DNA from: Mallotus nudiflorus
Taxonomy: Eukaryota > Streptophyta > Magnoliopsida > Malpighiales > Euphorbiaceae
DNA: 64,000 nt
Assembly: GCA_947683625.1 (NCBI GenBank)
Contig: CANTUR010000281.1
Span: forward strand, 448,001 to 512,000
Direction: 5' to 3'
The position numbers were made by a program, and so were the translations under genes. The notes under the pieces were generated by a model, which was not told the DNA's origin, ran no database searches, and saw only the letters and a list, made by a program, of their open reading frames with translations. Within the stretch, counting starts at the first letter, position 1; each line of letters begins with the position of its first letter. Shown one piece after another: positions 47,981-58,432 of this stretch.

Positions 47981-48100
47981 GATATTAATTCTGTGGATCG
48001 TCTTCCTCATTATATGAAATTATGATTTCTTACTTTGCACAACTCCATCAATAAAATGGCTTTGGATATTCTCAAGGATACAAGCCTTCATTTATACACA
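47981..48100 (+). pseudogene. Terpene synthase exon 5
   Basis: Follows a TTTCATATAG acceptor. It reads DINSVDRLPHYMKL, a stop, then FLTLHNSINKMALDILKD, the conserved exon that follows the DDxxD exon. Its 3' end has become a TACACA/TATA microsatellite, so the donor is lost. Confidence 0.88.
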
Positions 48101-48214
48101 TACACACATATATATATATATAGTCCGAATTGGTAAAATGATGGAATCTATAAAAATTATTCAACAGGCTATGAAAGGAATTCTGTAAGTGTTGATCAGT
48201 TTTGGAACTTTCAG

Positions 48215-48334
48215 TAAGGAGATTTATGTAAATCATATTTATTGGAAGCTAAGTGGTATTTTAGTAGATACATGCAAACTCTTTATGAATGTGTAAAGAA
48301 TGCTTGGGTTTCAATTTCTGGACCTTTGGTCTTA
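48215..48334 (+). pseudogene. Terpene synthase exon 6, first (partial) copy
   Basis: After a TTTCAG acceptor it reads stop-GDLCKSYLLEAKWYFSRYMQ and ends with SISGPLVL where the TA repeat begins. TAA replaces the Trp that starts this exon in the second copy. Confidence 0.9.
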
Positions 48335-48337
48335 GAT

Positions 48338-48339
<2 letters not shown>

Positions 48340-48408
<69 letters not shown>
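48340..48408. repeat. (TA)n microsatellite
   Basis: About 34 TA units between the two copies of exon 6. Confidence 0.97.
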
Positions 48409-48411
<3 letters not shown>

Positions 48412-48500
48412 CGAATTGGTAAAATGATGGAATCTATAAAAATTATTCAACAGGCTATGAAAGGAATTCCGTAAGTACTGATCAGTTTTAGGACTTTCAG

Positions 48501-48690
48501 TGGGGAGATTTATGTAAATCATATTTATTGGAAACTAAGTGGTATTTCAGTAGATATATGCAAACTCTATATGAATATGTAGAGAATGCTTAGGTTTCAA
48601 TTTCTGGACCTTTGGTTTTAGTTCATGCATATTTTACCATCTCAGATCAAATTACAAGTGAAGGCACAAACTGCTTAATGGACTGTTCTT
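48501..48690 (+). pseudogene. Terpene synthase exon 6, second copy, cut by gypsy
   Basis: Reads WGDLCKSYLLETKWYFSRYM, a TAG at the Trp of the NAW motif, then VSISGPLVLVHAYFTISDQI and a few further codons, the conserved C-terminal-domain block. It stops at 48690, where a gypsy LTR starts, before the second metal-binding motif (NSE/DTE) of the family. Confidence 0.92.
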
Positions 48691-49314
48691 ATCACAACCC
48701 GAACCCCAAGTATATGTGATTGGCACTAGAGAATAGAAAAGCATGAAACTTTCAAAATTCATAGGAAGCTCTAAGGAATTTTTCATATAATTTTTTTTAA
48801 CTTTGAAATTCTAAAGAAAATTCAATAGAATTTTCCCTGTACTGGAACAATCCCAAAACTTATTAAATGAAAATACACTCCCAAATATAAATATAGTCAC
48901 AACTACAAAACACAACACCACAATCACGAGCATCTCAACCTTAATACATCAAAGGACTCAATAAAAAAACAAATATAATAACAACAACAATACAACATCC
49001 AAACCCATTGTGGTGTCTAAATTAACTAAACTTTATCACATGTAACAATAACATTAAATTAACCTACATAAAGCAGCCAGTGAAGAATGAGTCTGATGTA
49101 GAGAAGAATAGCTTATTGTACACTTCCAAGATCCTAAAAAAAATAGTTGAAAGTCAGAGCTCACTAAATAAGCTAATATAAAAAAAATACATGTTAGTTT
49201 GAAACTCCTTTTACTTTAAAATTTTATTACAAATTCTTTGTATAAATTGTATTTAAAGAAAAATCATTAATTTACCAAATACTTTATATTTATATATGTA
49301 AATATAAATCCTTT

Positions 49315-49318
<4 letters not shown>

Positions 49319-49371
<53 letters not shown>
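49319..49371. repeat. (TA)n microsatellite
   Basis: About 26 TA units inside the gypsy LTR. Confidence 0.95.
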
Positions 49372-49375
<4 letters not shown>

Positions 49376-50020
49376 ATTATAAACATAATGTCCAAATAAT
49401 AATTTGTTAAACAAATATTTAATAAAATGTAAAATAACAGTAATAAAATACTTTATATGGGAATTTATGGTAGAACCCTAAACCACAAATCTAAAGGTCA
49501 TTCGGCCTCTTATTCTTCCAATTATTGCCGATTTTCAAAAGCTAAACTTCCACCACTGAGCTATCAATTGCATTTAGTTTCTTATTTCAATATTTACTAA
49601 CGGTTCCTAAGAGCTAAGCATCTACCAAGCCACCTGTCATAGTAATACCTAACCACAAACCATAATATAGCGTCCGAGAGCCATACATCAACTGACCTTT
49701 ACAAAATAATTTTACAATAAGGGCTCGACTCAAGGATCATTACTTATGTGCACATGGTCTTGACGACACCAATTAGGTAGCACATTATACCGGTCTTTTC
49801 AAAATTATTTAATAGTAATGTACACAATTAATAATAAAGAAAAGGGCAAATAAAAATGTTTTCCTTAGTATTAGCAGCAATAATAACTAGAAATTATTAA
49901 AAATAACTAAAATCTTAAATGATGTACTAAATCCTCAAAATCAGTATTATAAATATTTTGAAAAATAAAATAAAATGTAGAATTTTTTTTAATAATTGCC
50001 CTTTAAATTCATTGTTGATC

Positions 50021-50022
<2 letters not shown>

Positions 50023-50061
<39 letters not shown>

Positions 50062-50079
50062 CATATATATATATATATA
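50023..50079. repeat. (CT)n and (TA)n microsatellites
   Basis: About 18 CT units followed by a short TA run. The second copy of the duplication has no CT run at the matching place (near 51580), so the expansion is copy-specific. Confidence 0.93.
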
Positions 50080-50858
50080 ATTTTCACACATTTCAAAATA
50101 TTAACTTACAAGCAGAGCTAGCAGGCTAACGTGTCCTCGTCTACCTAGTTCTCAATGTTTCTACTCCGGTATTCTATATAATAAACAATATTTATTTAAT
50201 GAATAATTAATAAATAAATTTCTATTAACTCCCTAAAACTCTAGAAAAAATTACTAAACTGAAGGAATTATTGAAATTGACTTGTGAACAACTAAATAAT
50301 TAATTTTAAGGATTAATGAATATTTCTAACAAGTTAAACTAATTTAAATAGAAACAAAATAATTTTCGTCACAACCGTTCTGGAAATTATATCTCATAAT
50401 CCATAAAAAAATAAAACAAAAGTCCAGTTACAGAAATTTATCACCACAATTTATACTATTTATTAAAAATAGATTCATAATTTTTTGGGTTGACACTGTT
50501 TTCTCGCTAGAATTCAGATGGGACCCTCTACATTTTTCATTGGAAAAGTATCACCCGACCAAACTAAACATAGTGTTCATAACAATTTGTAAAACATAAA
50601 TATAACCTCAAACACACCAAAATATGCACATAATTAATACATAAGAAATTTAAAGAAAATTTATTAAAAATTCAAACAGAGAAGATCGAATGTGAGGTTA
50701 GTGTCTATGGACTCCTTGGGTGATGAGGAACAAGAGTTGGTGATGGTTTTAGCTAAACAATGATGAATAAATTGTTGCAACAAAAATAAAATGGGCATAA
50801 TATTTAAAGATAATTCTGCAATTTTTGACACCTTTTCTGCTGAAATAGACACCACTAG

Positions 50859-51319
50859 TGTAACATTCATGTCAGCCCATATGCATTACATAAAATAAAT
50901 AAATAAAATAACAAACAAACAAATATATAAATAAATAATTGGTTAGAGATAATTGATTATACATTGAAAGTGGAGGGATTATAAGTACAAAATTCCTAAG
51001 ATTTTTCTAGAATTTATATATATGGCAACATTTGATTGATTAAAAAAAAGATAACAGAAAGACAAAGGAACAAGAAACTTTTAGGTGGAGGAACTGCTCC
51101 TCTACAAATGAAAACAAAGACAAGAAAGTGAATGAACTAGGAAGAAAAGAAGGCAATATTCAATTTCTATCAAATTTCTACCAAATTTCCACCAAAAACC
51201 TCAGAATTTTCATGACTCTTCATCTCTAAACAACAAATATTTCTCTCTTATCACTTGAGTTGTTTGAATTTCATAGAATAATTGGTTGTTTTGAAAGCTC
51301 TTTTATCTCCTTTATTAAT
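50859..51319 (+). mobile_element. Start of nested LTR, duplicated part
   Basis: TGTAACATTCATG at 50859 is a gypsy-like LTR start in + orientation, preceded by ACTAG (50854-50858). It is cut at the edge of the tandem duplication. Its TATA equivalent reads TCTACAAATG (mutated). Confidence 0.6.
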
Positions 51320-52585
51320 GTTCTAATGGCACCAATCAGGCACCTCGTTCTACCAGTTTTTCCAAAATTATTCAATATTAATATACACAATTCATAATAA
51401 ATAAAAGGGCAAATAAAAATGATTTCTTCAGTATTAGTAGTAATAATAACAAGAAATTATTTAAAATAATCAAAATCTTAAATGACATGCTAAATCCTCA
51501 AAATCAGTATTATAAATATTCTAAAAAATAAAAAATAGAATTTTCTTTAAATAATTCCCCTTTAAATTCATCATTTATCAACAATATATATATAGAGCAC
51601 AATTTCACACATTTTAAAATATTAACTTACAAGTGGAGATAACAGGCTGACATGTCCTCGTTCACTTAGTTCTTAGTGTTTTCGCTCCAGTATTTTCTAT
51701 AATAAAAAATATTTATTTACTAAATAATTAATAATTGAATTCCTATTGAAATTGATTTATGAAAGCTCTAAATAATTAATTTTGAGACTTAATGCATATT
51801 TCCGACGAGTTAAACTAATTTGAACGGAAATAAAATAATTTTTACTACAATTATTCTGGAAATTATATCTCACAATCCATAAAAAAATTAAACCAAAATC
51901 TAGTTATGAAAATTGATCACCACAATTTATACTATTTATTAAAAAAAGATTCATAATTTTCCAAGTTGATACTATTTTCTTTTCGGAATTCGAATGTGAC
52001 CCTCCGGATTTCTCACCAAAAAAGCATTACCTGACCAAATTAAATATACCAATGCATTCATAACAATTTTCAAAACACAAATATAGCCTCACACATATCA
52101 AAATATGCATAGAATTAAAAGATTAGAAATTTAAAGGAAATTTACCAAAAAATTTGTAGAAATTTCAAACGGAGAATATCAAACGTGAGGTTGGTGTCTA
52201 TGGACTCCTAGGGTTGTGAGCAATGAGTCGGTGATGGTTTTAAATAAATGACAATGAATAAAGTGTTATAATGAAAATAAAATGGACAGAATATTCGAAG
52301 CTAATTATGCAATTTTTGGCACCTTTTCTGCTGAAACGGACACTAGGATAAAAGCATTGCATTCTAAAAATAATAATAATAAATAAGTAAATAAATATAA
52401 AAATAAATAATTGGTTAGTGGGAATTGATTACATAATGAAAGTTGAGGGATTATAAGTGCAAAATTTCTAAGATTTTGCTAGCAGTTATTTATGTGACAA
52501 TATTTGATTGATTAAAAAAATTAAAAAATATATAAGATAATAGAGGGGTAAAGGAATGGGAAACTTCTAGGAGGAGGAGCTGCTC

Positions 52586-52595
52586 CTCTATAAAT
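52586..52595 (+). promoter_or_regulatory. TATA box of nested LTR
   Basis: CTCTATAAAT with a C/T-rich, A-rich leader downstream. In the duplicated copy (about 51110) the same site reads CTACAAAT, so that copy has lost it. Confidence 0.5.
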
Positions 52596-53560
52596 GAAAA
52601 CAAAGAGAAGAATAGGAGTGAACAAAGAATGAAAGGGCCATATTTAATTTCTACTAAATTTCCACCAAAAACTTCAAAGTTTTCATGGTTCTTTATCTCT
52701 AAAAAATAAATATTCCTTTTTATCACTTGGGTTATTTGAATTTCATGGAATAATTGGTTGTTTTAAAGGGTTTCACAACAATTGGAGTTTTCTATCTCTT
52801 TCAATGTTGGTAAGCAATTCTCATAATTTTGAATCAATATTTAGCTAGATTTAAAGTACAAGCTTTCAGATTTAGGGTAATTATGTTAGGTTCAATTCAT
52901 AGATTATTTTCAATCCATATAGATCATTTTTCAATTATAATTCTTCAAGTGTAGTAATTAAATTGGAGGGATAATATTTTAACATTATCGGAATTTATTT
53001 TAAGAATTTAAACTATTCAACATGTGTATCATTCTAGTGCATGCATGTTTTCAATGATGTGAAATTAATTATAATTGAGTTATGAATATTAAAATGAAAT
53101 TTCTGATTTAAGAATGATTTACTTGAATAAATACTAAACTTTTAATGTATTTTTTTATATTATTATTAGTTGTAGTGGTGGTGGTAGTGGTGGTTGTTAT
53201 TGTTGTTGTTGTGGAAGAAAGGATAAAAAATGTTAGGCAACCTAGGTTGGGCAACTGTGTTGAGAATTTTTAGGAAGTGTTCAAACATTAAAGTGTTGTA
53301 GAATTTTTTTTTAAGTAAACCAAAATGTTCTTACATTAAACTCGTATCATCACTCATTGTCATATTATATAGATTATAGTAAATTTTAGGTTTAGGCTTG
53401 AATTTAATGTAGTATGTGTATATCCTTATTTAGGTAAAGAACCATCTTCTGATATAGATCACAGTGCAACACCTTCCAAGTATAATGATCTCTTTTTTAA
53501 TTCAGGTGAGTGGATAATGGTATAACATTATAATTTTAAATCAACTCTATATATATATAT

Positions 53561-53860
53561 AAAGTCACAATAGTAAATGATGAATACAAAATGCAGAGAT
53601 GATCACTATGCACGGTCCCATGCTCCAGTCACCAGCTAGACATGGAGGTTACCATACCAAAATGCAAGCAGGTTTTCATAGAGTTTTTGATGTGCAGGAT
53701 CCTAATTCCTTAAGCAAGCACAGAGCATACATTATGTTACTTAAATAACTGAAAGTGAAAATTGCAGAAAGTAAAAAAAAACTTTAAAGAAAATAAATAA
53801 AAAACATTAAAACTTAAACTTATAAGAGTTTGTTATAAAAAAAGTTCTTTATATTCCAAG
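53561..53860 (-). repeat. Terminal direct repeat of caulimovirid, distal copy
   Basis: Matches 58068-58367 at most positions. It begins flush against an AT microsatellite (53549-53560). In the minus orientation it lies about 170-200 bp downstream of a TATA box, so it corresponds to transcribed leader sequence. Confidence 0.9.
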
Positions 53861-54051
53861 AAGAGGGAGATATAGTGGTTCAAATGTTCAAAATGCTAAG
53901 GTTTATAGAAATTTATTTATACATATATATACTTTGTTACTGGAGAATTATAAATTTCTTAAGAAATCTTTCAGAGAGTAGAGAGAAAGAATGAGAGAGT
54001 CTTTAAAATTTTTCTAAGGAAAATGTTCCTTCAAAGAGAAAAGAGGGCTCC

Positions 54052-54060
54052 TTATATAGA
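54052..54060 (-). promoter_or_regulatory. Caulimovirid pregenomic promoter TATA box
   Basis: On the minus strand TCTATATAAGGAGCC is followed by a C/T-rich start region, similar in layout to the pregenomic promoters of caulimovirids. The upstream 250 bp (to about 54310) is the only sequence between the coat region and the TATA box and would be the promoter. Confidence 0.65.
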
Positions 54061-54599
54061 GGATGAAGGCCTTATAACCATGTGAAGAACAAGACGTGTG
54101 GGGTAAAAAGGAGAGTGAATTTCGTAAGGAATCAGGATGACTTGTCTGACTGCTTGCCAACTATCTTTCACGACCATAACCATGTGACTTGAAATAATTA
54201 TTGATTATTTTATCCTGATAGTGGAAAGTGGGTCCCCATCCTTAAGGGGGAATAGAGAGAAATGGGATGGCAGCTGAAGGTGGAGCCGAGTATTTGACAT
54301 AGTAGTCGAATTTTCCTAAAGGTTGTCCGAGAAGGTCCCACTCAGGAGAAGAATAAGTTCCTGCCAAAAAGAAAATATATTTTTTTTACTTTACCCTAAC
54401 TTTTGCATAGGCCACCTAATACAAGGTTTTCAACCCATTAGGCTTACAATTACAACTACAGACATATATTTACAAAGAAAATATTTACAAATAAGGAGAT
54501 CCTATAAGCTTTGGGCTTATAGGCCTTTGGGTTTAATAGGAGAGAAAATCCCAAAATAATCATCCTCATTGTCATTACCCAAATCTATATCAGAGGAAA

Positions 54600-56540
54600 A
54601 AAAGGATGTTATTTCGTCTGTCTGTGGATTTTCTAAGAAATTTACAGAATTAGTTTCAAATTTAAACTCATAAGTTTATATAAGAAGGGCTAAAAGCTTC
54701 TCTAAGGTCTTTTCTTCTAGATTTAATTCCTGAACTTTCCTAGAGACACAACAGTACTTAGAGATATGACCCATTTTGCTACATTTATAGTAGGTAACAT
54801 CTTTGAGATTAGTTTTCTGGGGCTTAGAAGAAGAGGCTTTATGTTTTGACGATTTCTTATGAGGCTTTTTGTAATAAGGTTATTTAGATTCCTTTTTCTT
54901 AGAGAATTTCTTATATTTTTTGGAAAATCTCTTAGATGAAGGTTTCAAAGACTTCTTACTACAATCACCATTACAAGAAGCATTCTAGGTATAACTATAG
55001 TCAAACTATTTACAGAAAGATCCTAATTCTTTTTTGGACTTCTTTAGTTCCCATTTTAAATGCTTTTAGCGTTTTAAGTCCTGATAGATCTTAAAACCTT
55101 CTTTCTGGGTGGTACTGATAAGTTCACCATAGGTAAGCCTATCATAGGGAATGATATGAGATCCTATAGACTGTCTAATGGTATTCCTAACTCTTTCTCC
55201 TAGAAGGGTAGGGAGACCTGCAAGGAATTTTTCTTTCCAGAAGGGCTGGTTAGAATCTTCCCTGAGCATAACTCTAGTAAGAAAAGTTGATTTATTCCAT
55301 TGGAAATCACTAAAATTTTTGCATCTAAGATTAGACAAGAGGTCAACATTCTTATCTTTAAGATGAGAAGAATCTCCAATGAAATGGAGTGCTATAGTTA
55401 ATATGAGGGTAGAGACAGCATCTTAAATAGGGTTTCCTGATTGATCTAGAATGGGTGTATTATCATCATTTTTTCTAGATAGCATGAAGGACATCCAGTT
55501 ATTGAGGCTTAGTGAGATGAAAATCCCACCATCCTTTCAATTGTCCAGAAAATCCAGCTATAATAAATTCAGCGATAAATCTATCAGAAGTTCTTGTTTG
55601 GGCTTTGTAGGCATTAAAGGCCATAGTCATTTGTTGGAGAAGACTAAGAATCTGATATTCAGACATGCCATCAATGTTCTATTCATATATGGAGTTGGCA
55701 CTGAACTTAGATTGGACAAGCATATTACGCTGAGAACCTATTTCAAGTTCTGGCAATCTAGACTAAATATAAGCAGGATTGGAAGAATGAGGGATGATAA
55801 GCCAATGAAGTTTAGCTATCTTAGGAGACTGTTCCTGAAAATCATCATCTTCAGAAGAGGTTTCTATATCTTTATTGAGAATACTAATACTTTGATTAAC
55901 AGACTGGACAAAGTCGGGAATAACTTGACCCGGGGTTCCACTAGAAGAAGGACTGACTTTACTAAGTTGTTGTCTAACGACTTCTAGGAATTCAGACCTA
56001 TTACTTCTAATTTCTTGTTGAGCACTAGAGGATATCTAAAAGGATTTAAACATAGGATTTTTAAGTTTTTCAGAAGGAATAGAGATAGAAAGTTCCATAG
56101 ACTTTTGGGATCTGTTTTCTATCCTAGACAACTGTTTACCTATGCTATTGAGGTGAGCATTGGTGAAGTTGTCTTGAACTATTATATTTTTTAGGTTCTA
56201 AGAATCATTATCCTAAGGATTTTTATAGGGGCTGGCATCAACAATGTCATTTCCTACAGAGATCTTTATTTGCCTAAGAGGAGGATGATCAGACTCAATT
56301 TCCTGACCATTTGCTATTTCCCAAACACTTTTCTAGTTGTGATAGGATGAAGAATTTTAAATGAATATGAAATATTATTTTTTGATGCATATATTTTAAA
56401 CCATTCAAAAAACAATATATTTACTTTATTCTTGTAAACAAAATCATAAAATTCTTTTTGAATTTTTTCTCTTATATGTAGGAAATTTGTAAAGAACCAT
56501 GTTTTTCTTTCCAAATTATAAGATGCATAAAAGTCTTTAT
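54600..56540 (-). pseudogene. Caulimovirid coat protein region, broken
   Basis: Minus-strand frames run from about 56514 to 54600. The best run (55338-55066, 90 codons) has the conserved caulimovirid coat block with FLAGLPTLLGERVR. Downstream, a Lys-rich stretch precedes a CCHC zinc knuckle (about 54792-54748) in which the first Cys is Tyr while the second Cys, His and last Cys remain. An upstream run (56514-56314) is rich in aromatic residues. Frameshifts and stops separate these parts. The coat protein would package the genome. After the knuckle an acidic tail follows, and no protease or RT sequence is seen. A 178-codon open frame on the opposite strand (55451-55987) is a shadow. Confidence 0.78.
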
Positions 56541-56547
56541 GTAAAGA

Positions 56548-57832
56548 TTATTTATCAAGAAGAAATTCTTTATCTAACACATTCAATTCATGTGCAATGT
56601 TTTCTGTTATAGCTGAAGTAGTAGGACAAGTAGGAGGAGAAGGGGATTTAGCTTCTATTTGAGGGTCTGTGTAGACTAATCTAGCCACATTGGTACTATA
56701 GTCTACATTTCTGAGTGTAGAAGAAGGGAGATCAGAGGTAGAATATCTAGCTAGGATGTTATATGGTAGGTTTATGATGGGAGGTAGATTTGGATGTAGA
56801 TCTACTTGGTCTATGAAAGGCATATCTATAGTTCTCAGTAGGTTTTGTGGTAGTTCTCTGTGATACAGGAGATTTATTACAGAGGGTATTTAAGATAATC
56901 TCCCCAGATCAATAGATTATGTTGATGAGGTATCTGAAAATCTAGAACTAAAGGTCGCAGATCTATCAAAACTGAGTTTCACTCTGCCATCTTGGAACTA
57001 AGTGATATTTTTTATTTGGGTGTTTGGCGGTTCAGGTTCAGGTTTTTTTGGTTTTGGATTTGCTGCATTTTCCAAGATCCATTCCTGAGGAAGGGTTATT
57101 TGGTTCCATTGGATGGGTTTGGGGATAATGACATTTGCTTTAGTCATGTCTGTCTGAAGTAAAAGTGTTTCTCCCTTTTTACTGTGAAATCGGCTCTTAA
57201 TGTTAAAAGCAGACATCATGCCTTTATAATGGACTTTAAAAATTAATGCAATTGGGATAGATCCATTGTCCATTTTATAATTATGGGTCTAGATCTGTAA
57301 AACCAAAGACTTTAAAAGATTTATATCATTAAGAGAAACAGTGAAGTTTGGATAACAATCAAACGATATATGACCTTTATAAAAACTAGATTCTATAGTT
57401 CCTAAGAGAGAGTCTTCAAAGTTCTTAAACCTCATATCTTTAAGAGCTACAAGAACAGAAGTATTAAGACCTTCTCTATTTAAGGGCTTAATACCAACTT
57501 GAACAAGACCAATATGGATGTAACAAAAACCTTTAGCTTTATGTTTATCTAAAGAAGAGGAAGAAAGAAGCTTTATCTCATTTTTTTTCTTTATTAAGTT
57601 CTATATCCCTTTCTTCAGTTTTAATAATATAATTAGAATTAAAAGGGTTCAATCTAAGAGTCTTATAGATGTGGTCTTTATGGTGTTGTGTGAGCTTAAA
57701 GTCATCTATGCATTTATCAAAGTCTTTTATAGTGATCTCATAACTGCTAATAATATTCTTTTGAACTTTAGCAGAAGAGGAGGTAGAGCAAGAAGAAGAA
57801 GAAGAAGTGATTCTTCCAAATATTGGATTCAT
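56548..57832 (-). pseudogene. Caulimovirid movement protein region, broken
   Basis: ATG at 57832 (or 57865, in frame upstream) begins the first open part, Ser-rich then Lys-rich, to 57578. A frameshift near there, a stop near 57290 and another shift before 56823 divide the rest. The middle (about 57490-57100) has the order of hydrophobic strands and the conserved Asp/Gly positions of the 30K movement protein family, which opens plasmodesmata for cell-to-cell spread. The part 57273-56998 ends in a Pro/Lys-rich tail. 56823-56548 is probably the C-terminal part or the linker to the coat region. It is non-functional. Confidence 0.75.
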
Positions 57833-58017
57833 GGTAGAATAAGGATTATAGAACAGAGTATACACTTACAACTCACTGGCTAAACCAATGGATTTACAGC
57901 CTCTCAGGGACTAATAACCTAGACCACCTATGACTAAAGGACTCAGTGTAAAATCTACCCAATAAACATTATTCTAAACAAGAAAACAGTAAATAAAAGA
58001 GACACTATTCCCCCCAG
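57833..58017 (-). other. Caulimovirid leader after primer site
   Basis: About 185 bp between the primer-binding site and the first ATG, without an obvious short-ORF cluster. Shorter than in many relatives, so it may be deleted. Confidence 0.5.
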
Positions 58018-58029
58018 GCTCTGATACTA
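58018..58029 (-). other. Caulimovirid primer-binding site
   Basis: On the minus strand TAGTATCAGAGC, one base from the Met-tRNA complement TGGTATCAGAGC, 39 bp after the proximal terminal repeat. Confidence 0.85.
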
Positions 58030-58067
58030 GGACTGCCCAAAAAAGATCTAAGGGTACTATAGCAAGA

Positions 58068-58367
58068 AAAGTCACAATAGTAAATGATGAATACAAAATG
58101 CAGAGATGATCACTGTGCACGGTCTTAAGCTCCAGTCACCAACTAGACATGGAGGTTACCGTACCAAAATGCAAGCAAGTTTTCACAAAGTTTCTGATGT
58201 GCAGGATCCTAATTCCTTAGGCAAGCACAGAGCATACTTTCTGTTACTTAAATAATTGAAAGTGAAAATTGCATAAAGTAAAAGAAAGCCTTAAAGAAAA
58301 TAAATAGAAAATATCAAAACTTAAACTTATAAGAGTTCATTATAAAAAAGTTCTTATATTCTCCAAG
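58068..58367 (-). repeat. Terminal direct repeat of caulimovirid, proximal copy
   Basis: Partner of 53561-53860. Beyond it lie 25 bp of unassigned sequence and then a TA microsatellite (58393-58412). Confidence 0.9.
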
Positions 58368-58392
58368 TCTATTGATCAACACTTCAAGCACC

Positions 58393-58432
58393 TATATATA
58401 TATATATATATATACACACACATATACATATA
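58393..58432. repeat. (TA)n/(CA)n microsatellite
   Basis: TA repeats passing into CACACA and TATATA near the right edge of the caulimovirid. Confidence 0.9.

Larger units (their letters stand above)
34798..48690 (+). pseudogene. Terpene synthase pseudogene, split by insertions
   Basis: Six exons of a plant terpene synthase lie in order on the + strand: 34798-34947, 35661-35928, 36011-36398, 36874-37087, 47981-48100 and 48215/48501-48690. Intact enzymes fold prenyl diphosphates into terpenes using an Mg-binding DDxxD motif. A Ser/Thr-rich N-terminus starting MALQL suggests a plastid monoterpene synthase (TPS-b), which is inference. In exon 4 the DDxxD site is destroyed, and every exon after the first has at least one stop. 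The exon 4/5 intron contains a Sirevirus and a LINE end. The rest of exon 6 (with the second Mg motif) and exon 7 are missing, being cut at 48690 by a gypsy element. They may lie beyond the window. Confidence 0.9.
48122..48693 (+). repeat. 286-bp tandem duplication over exon 6
   Basis: Sequence from AGTCCGAATTGG through TTTCTGGACCTTTGGT is present twice, at 48122-48334 and 48408-48622, separated by about 70 bp of (TA)n. The copies differ at roughly a dozen positions. Confidence 0.95.
49756..52790. repeat. 1.5-kb tandem duplication in gypsy LTR
   Basis: About 49756-51319 and 51320-52790 are colinear. Both contain AATCCTCAAAATCAGTATTATAAATATT, the CCTCGT(C/T)(T/C)AC...TAGTTCT segment, CAATTTTTG(A/G)CACCTTTTCTGCTGAAA and the GG(A/T)GGA(A/G)CTGCTCCTCTA leader. 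Each copy spans the junction between the minus-strand LTR and the start of the nested + strand LTR, so the duplication came after that nesting. Confidence 0.88.
53561..58367 (-). mobile_element. Endogenous caulimovirid, internally deleted
   Basis: A minus-strand insert bounded by 300-bp direct repeats (58068-58367 and 53561-53860). In reading order it has a repeat, a Met-tRNA primer site, a short leader, a 30K-type movement protein region, a linker, a coat protein region with a zinc knuckle, a promoter with a TATA box, and the repeat again. Movement protein followed by coat protein and a Met-tRNA primer site is the caulimovirid layout. Protease, reverse transcriptase and RNase H are absent, and all frames are broken, so it is an old, defective copy. 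It lies inside the nested LTR. Genus placement is not possible by eye. Confidence 0.82.

Noticed and set aside
55451..55987. 178-codon + strand open frame, the second longest in the window
   Set aside because: It is antisense to the caulimovirid coat region and has no family resemblance. Loss of stops in the antisense frame is chance.
53561..58367. LTR retrotransposon with short LTRs instead of a caulimovirid
   Set aside because: A 30K-type movement region and a caulimovirid coat block are present, pol is absent, and the promoter lies outside the proximal repeat, unlike an LTR pair.
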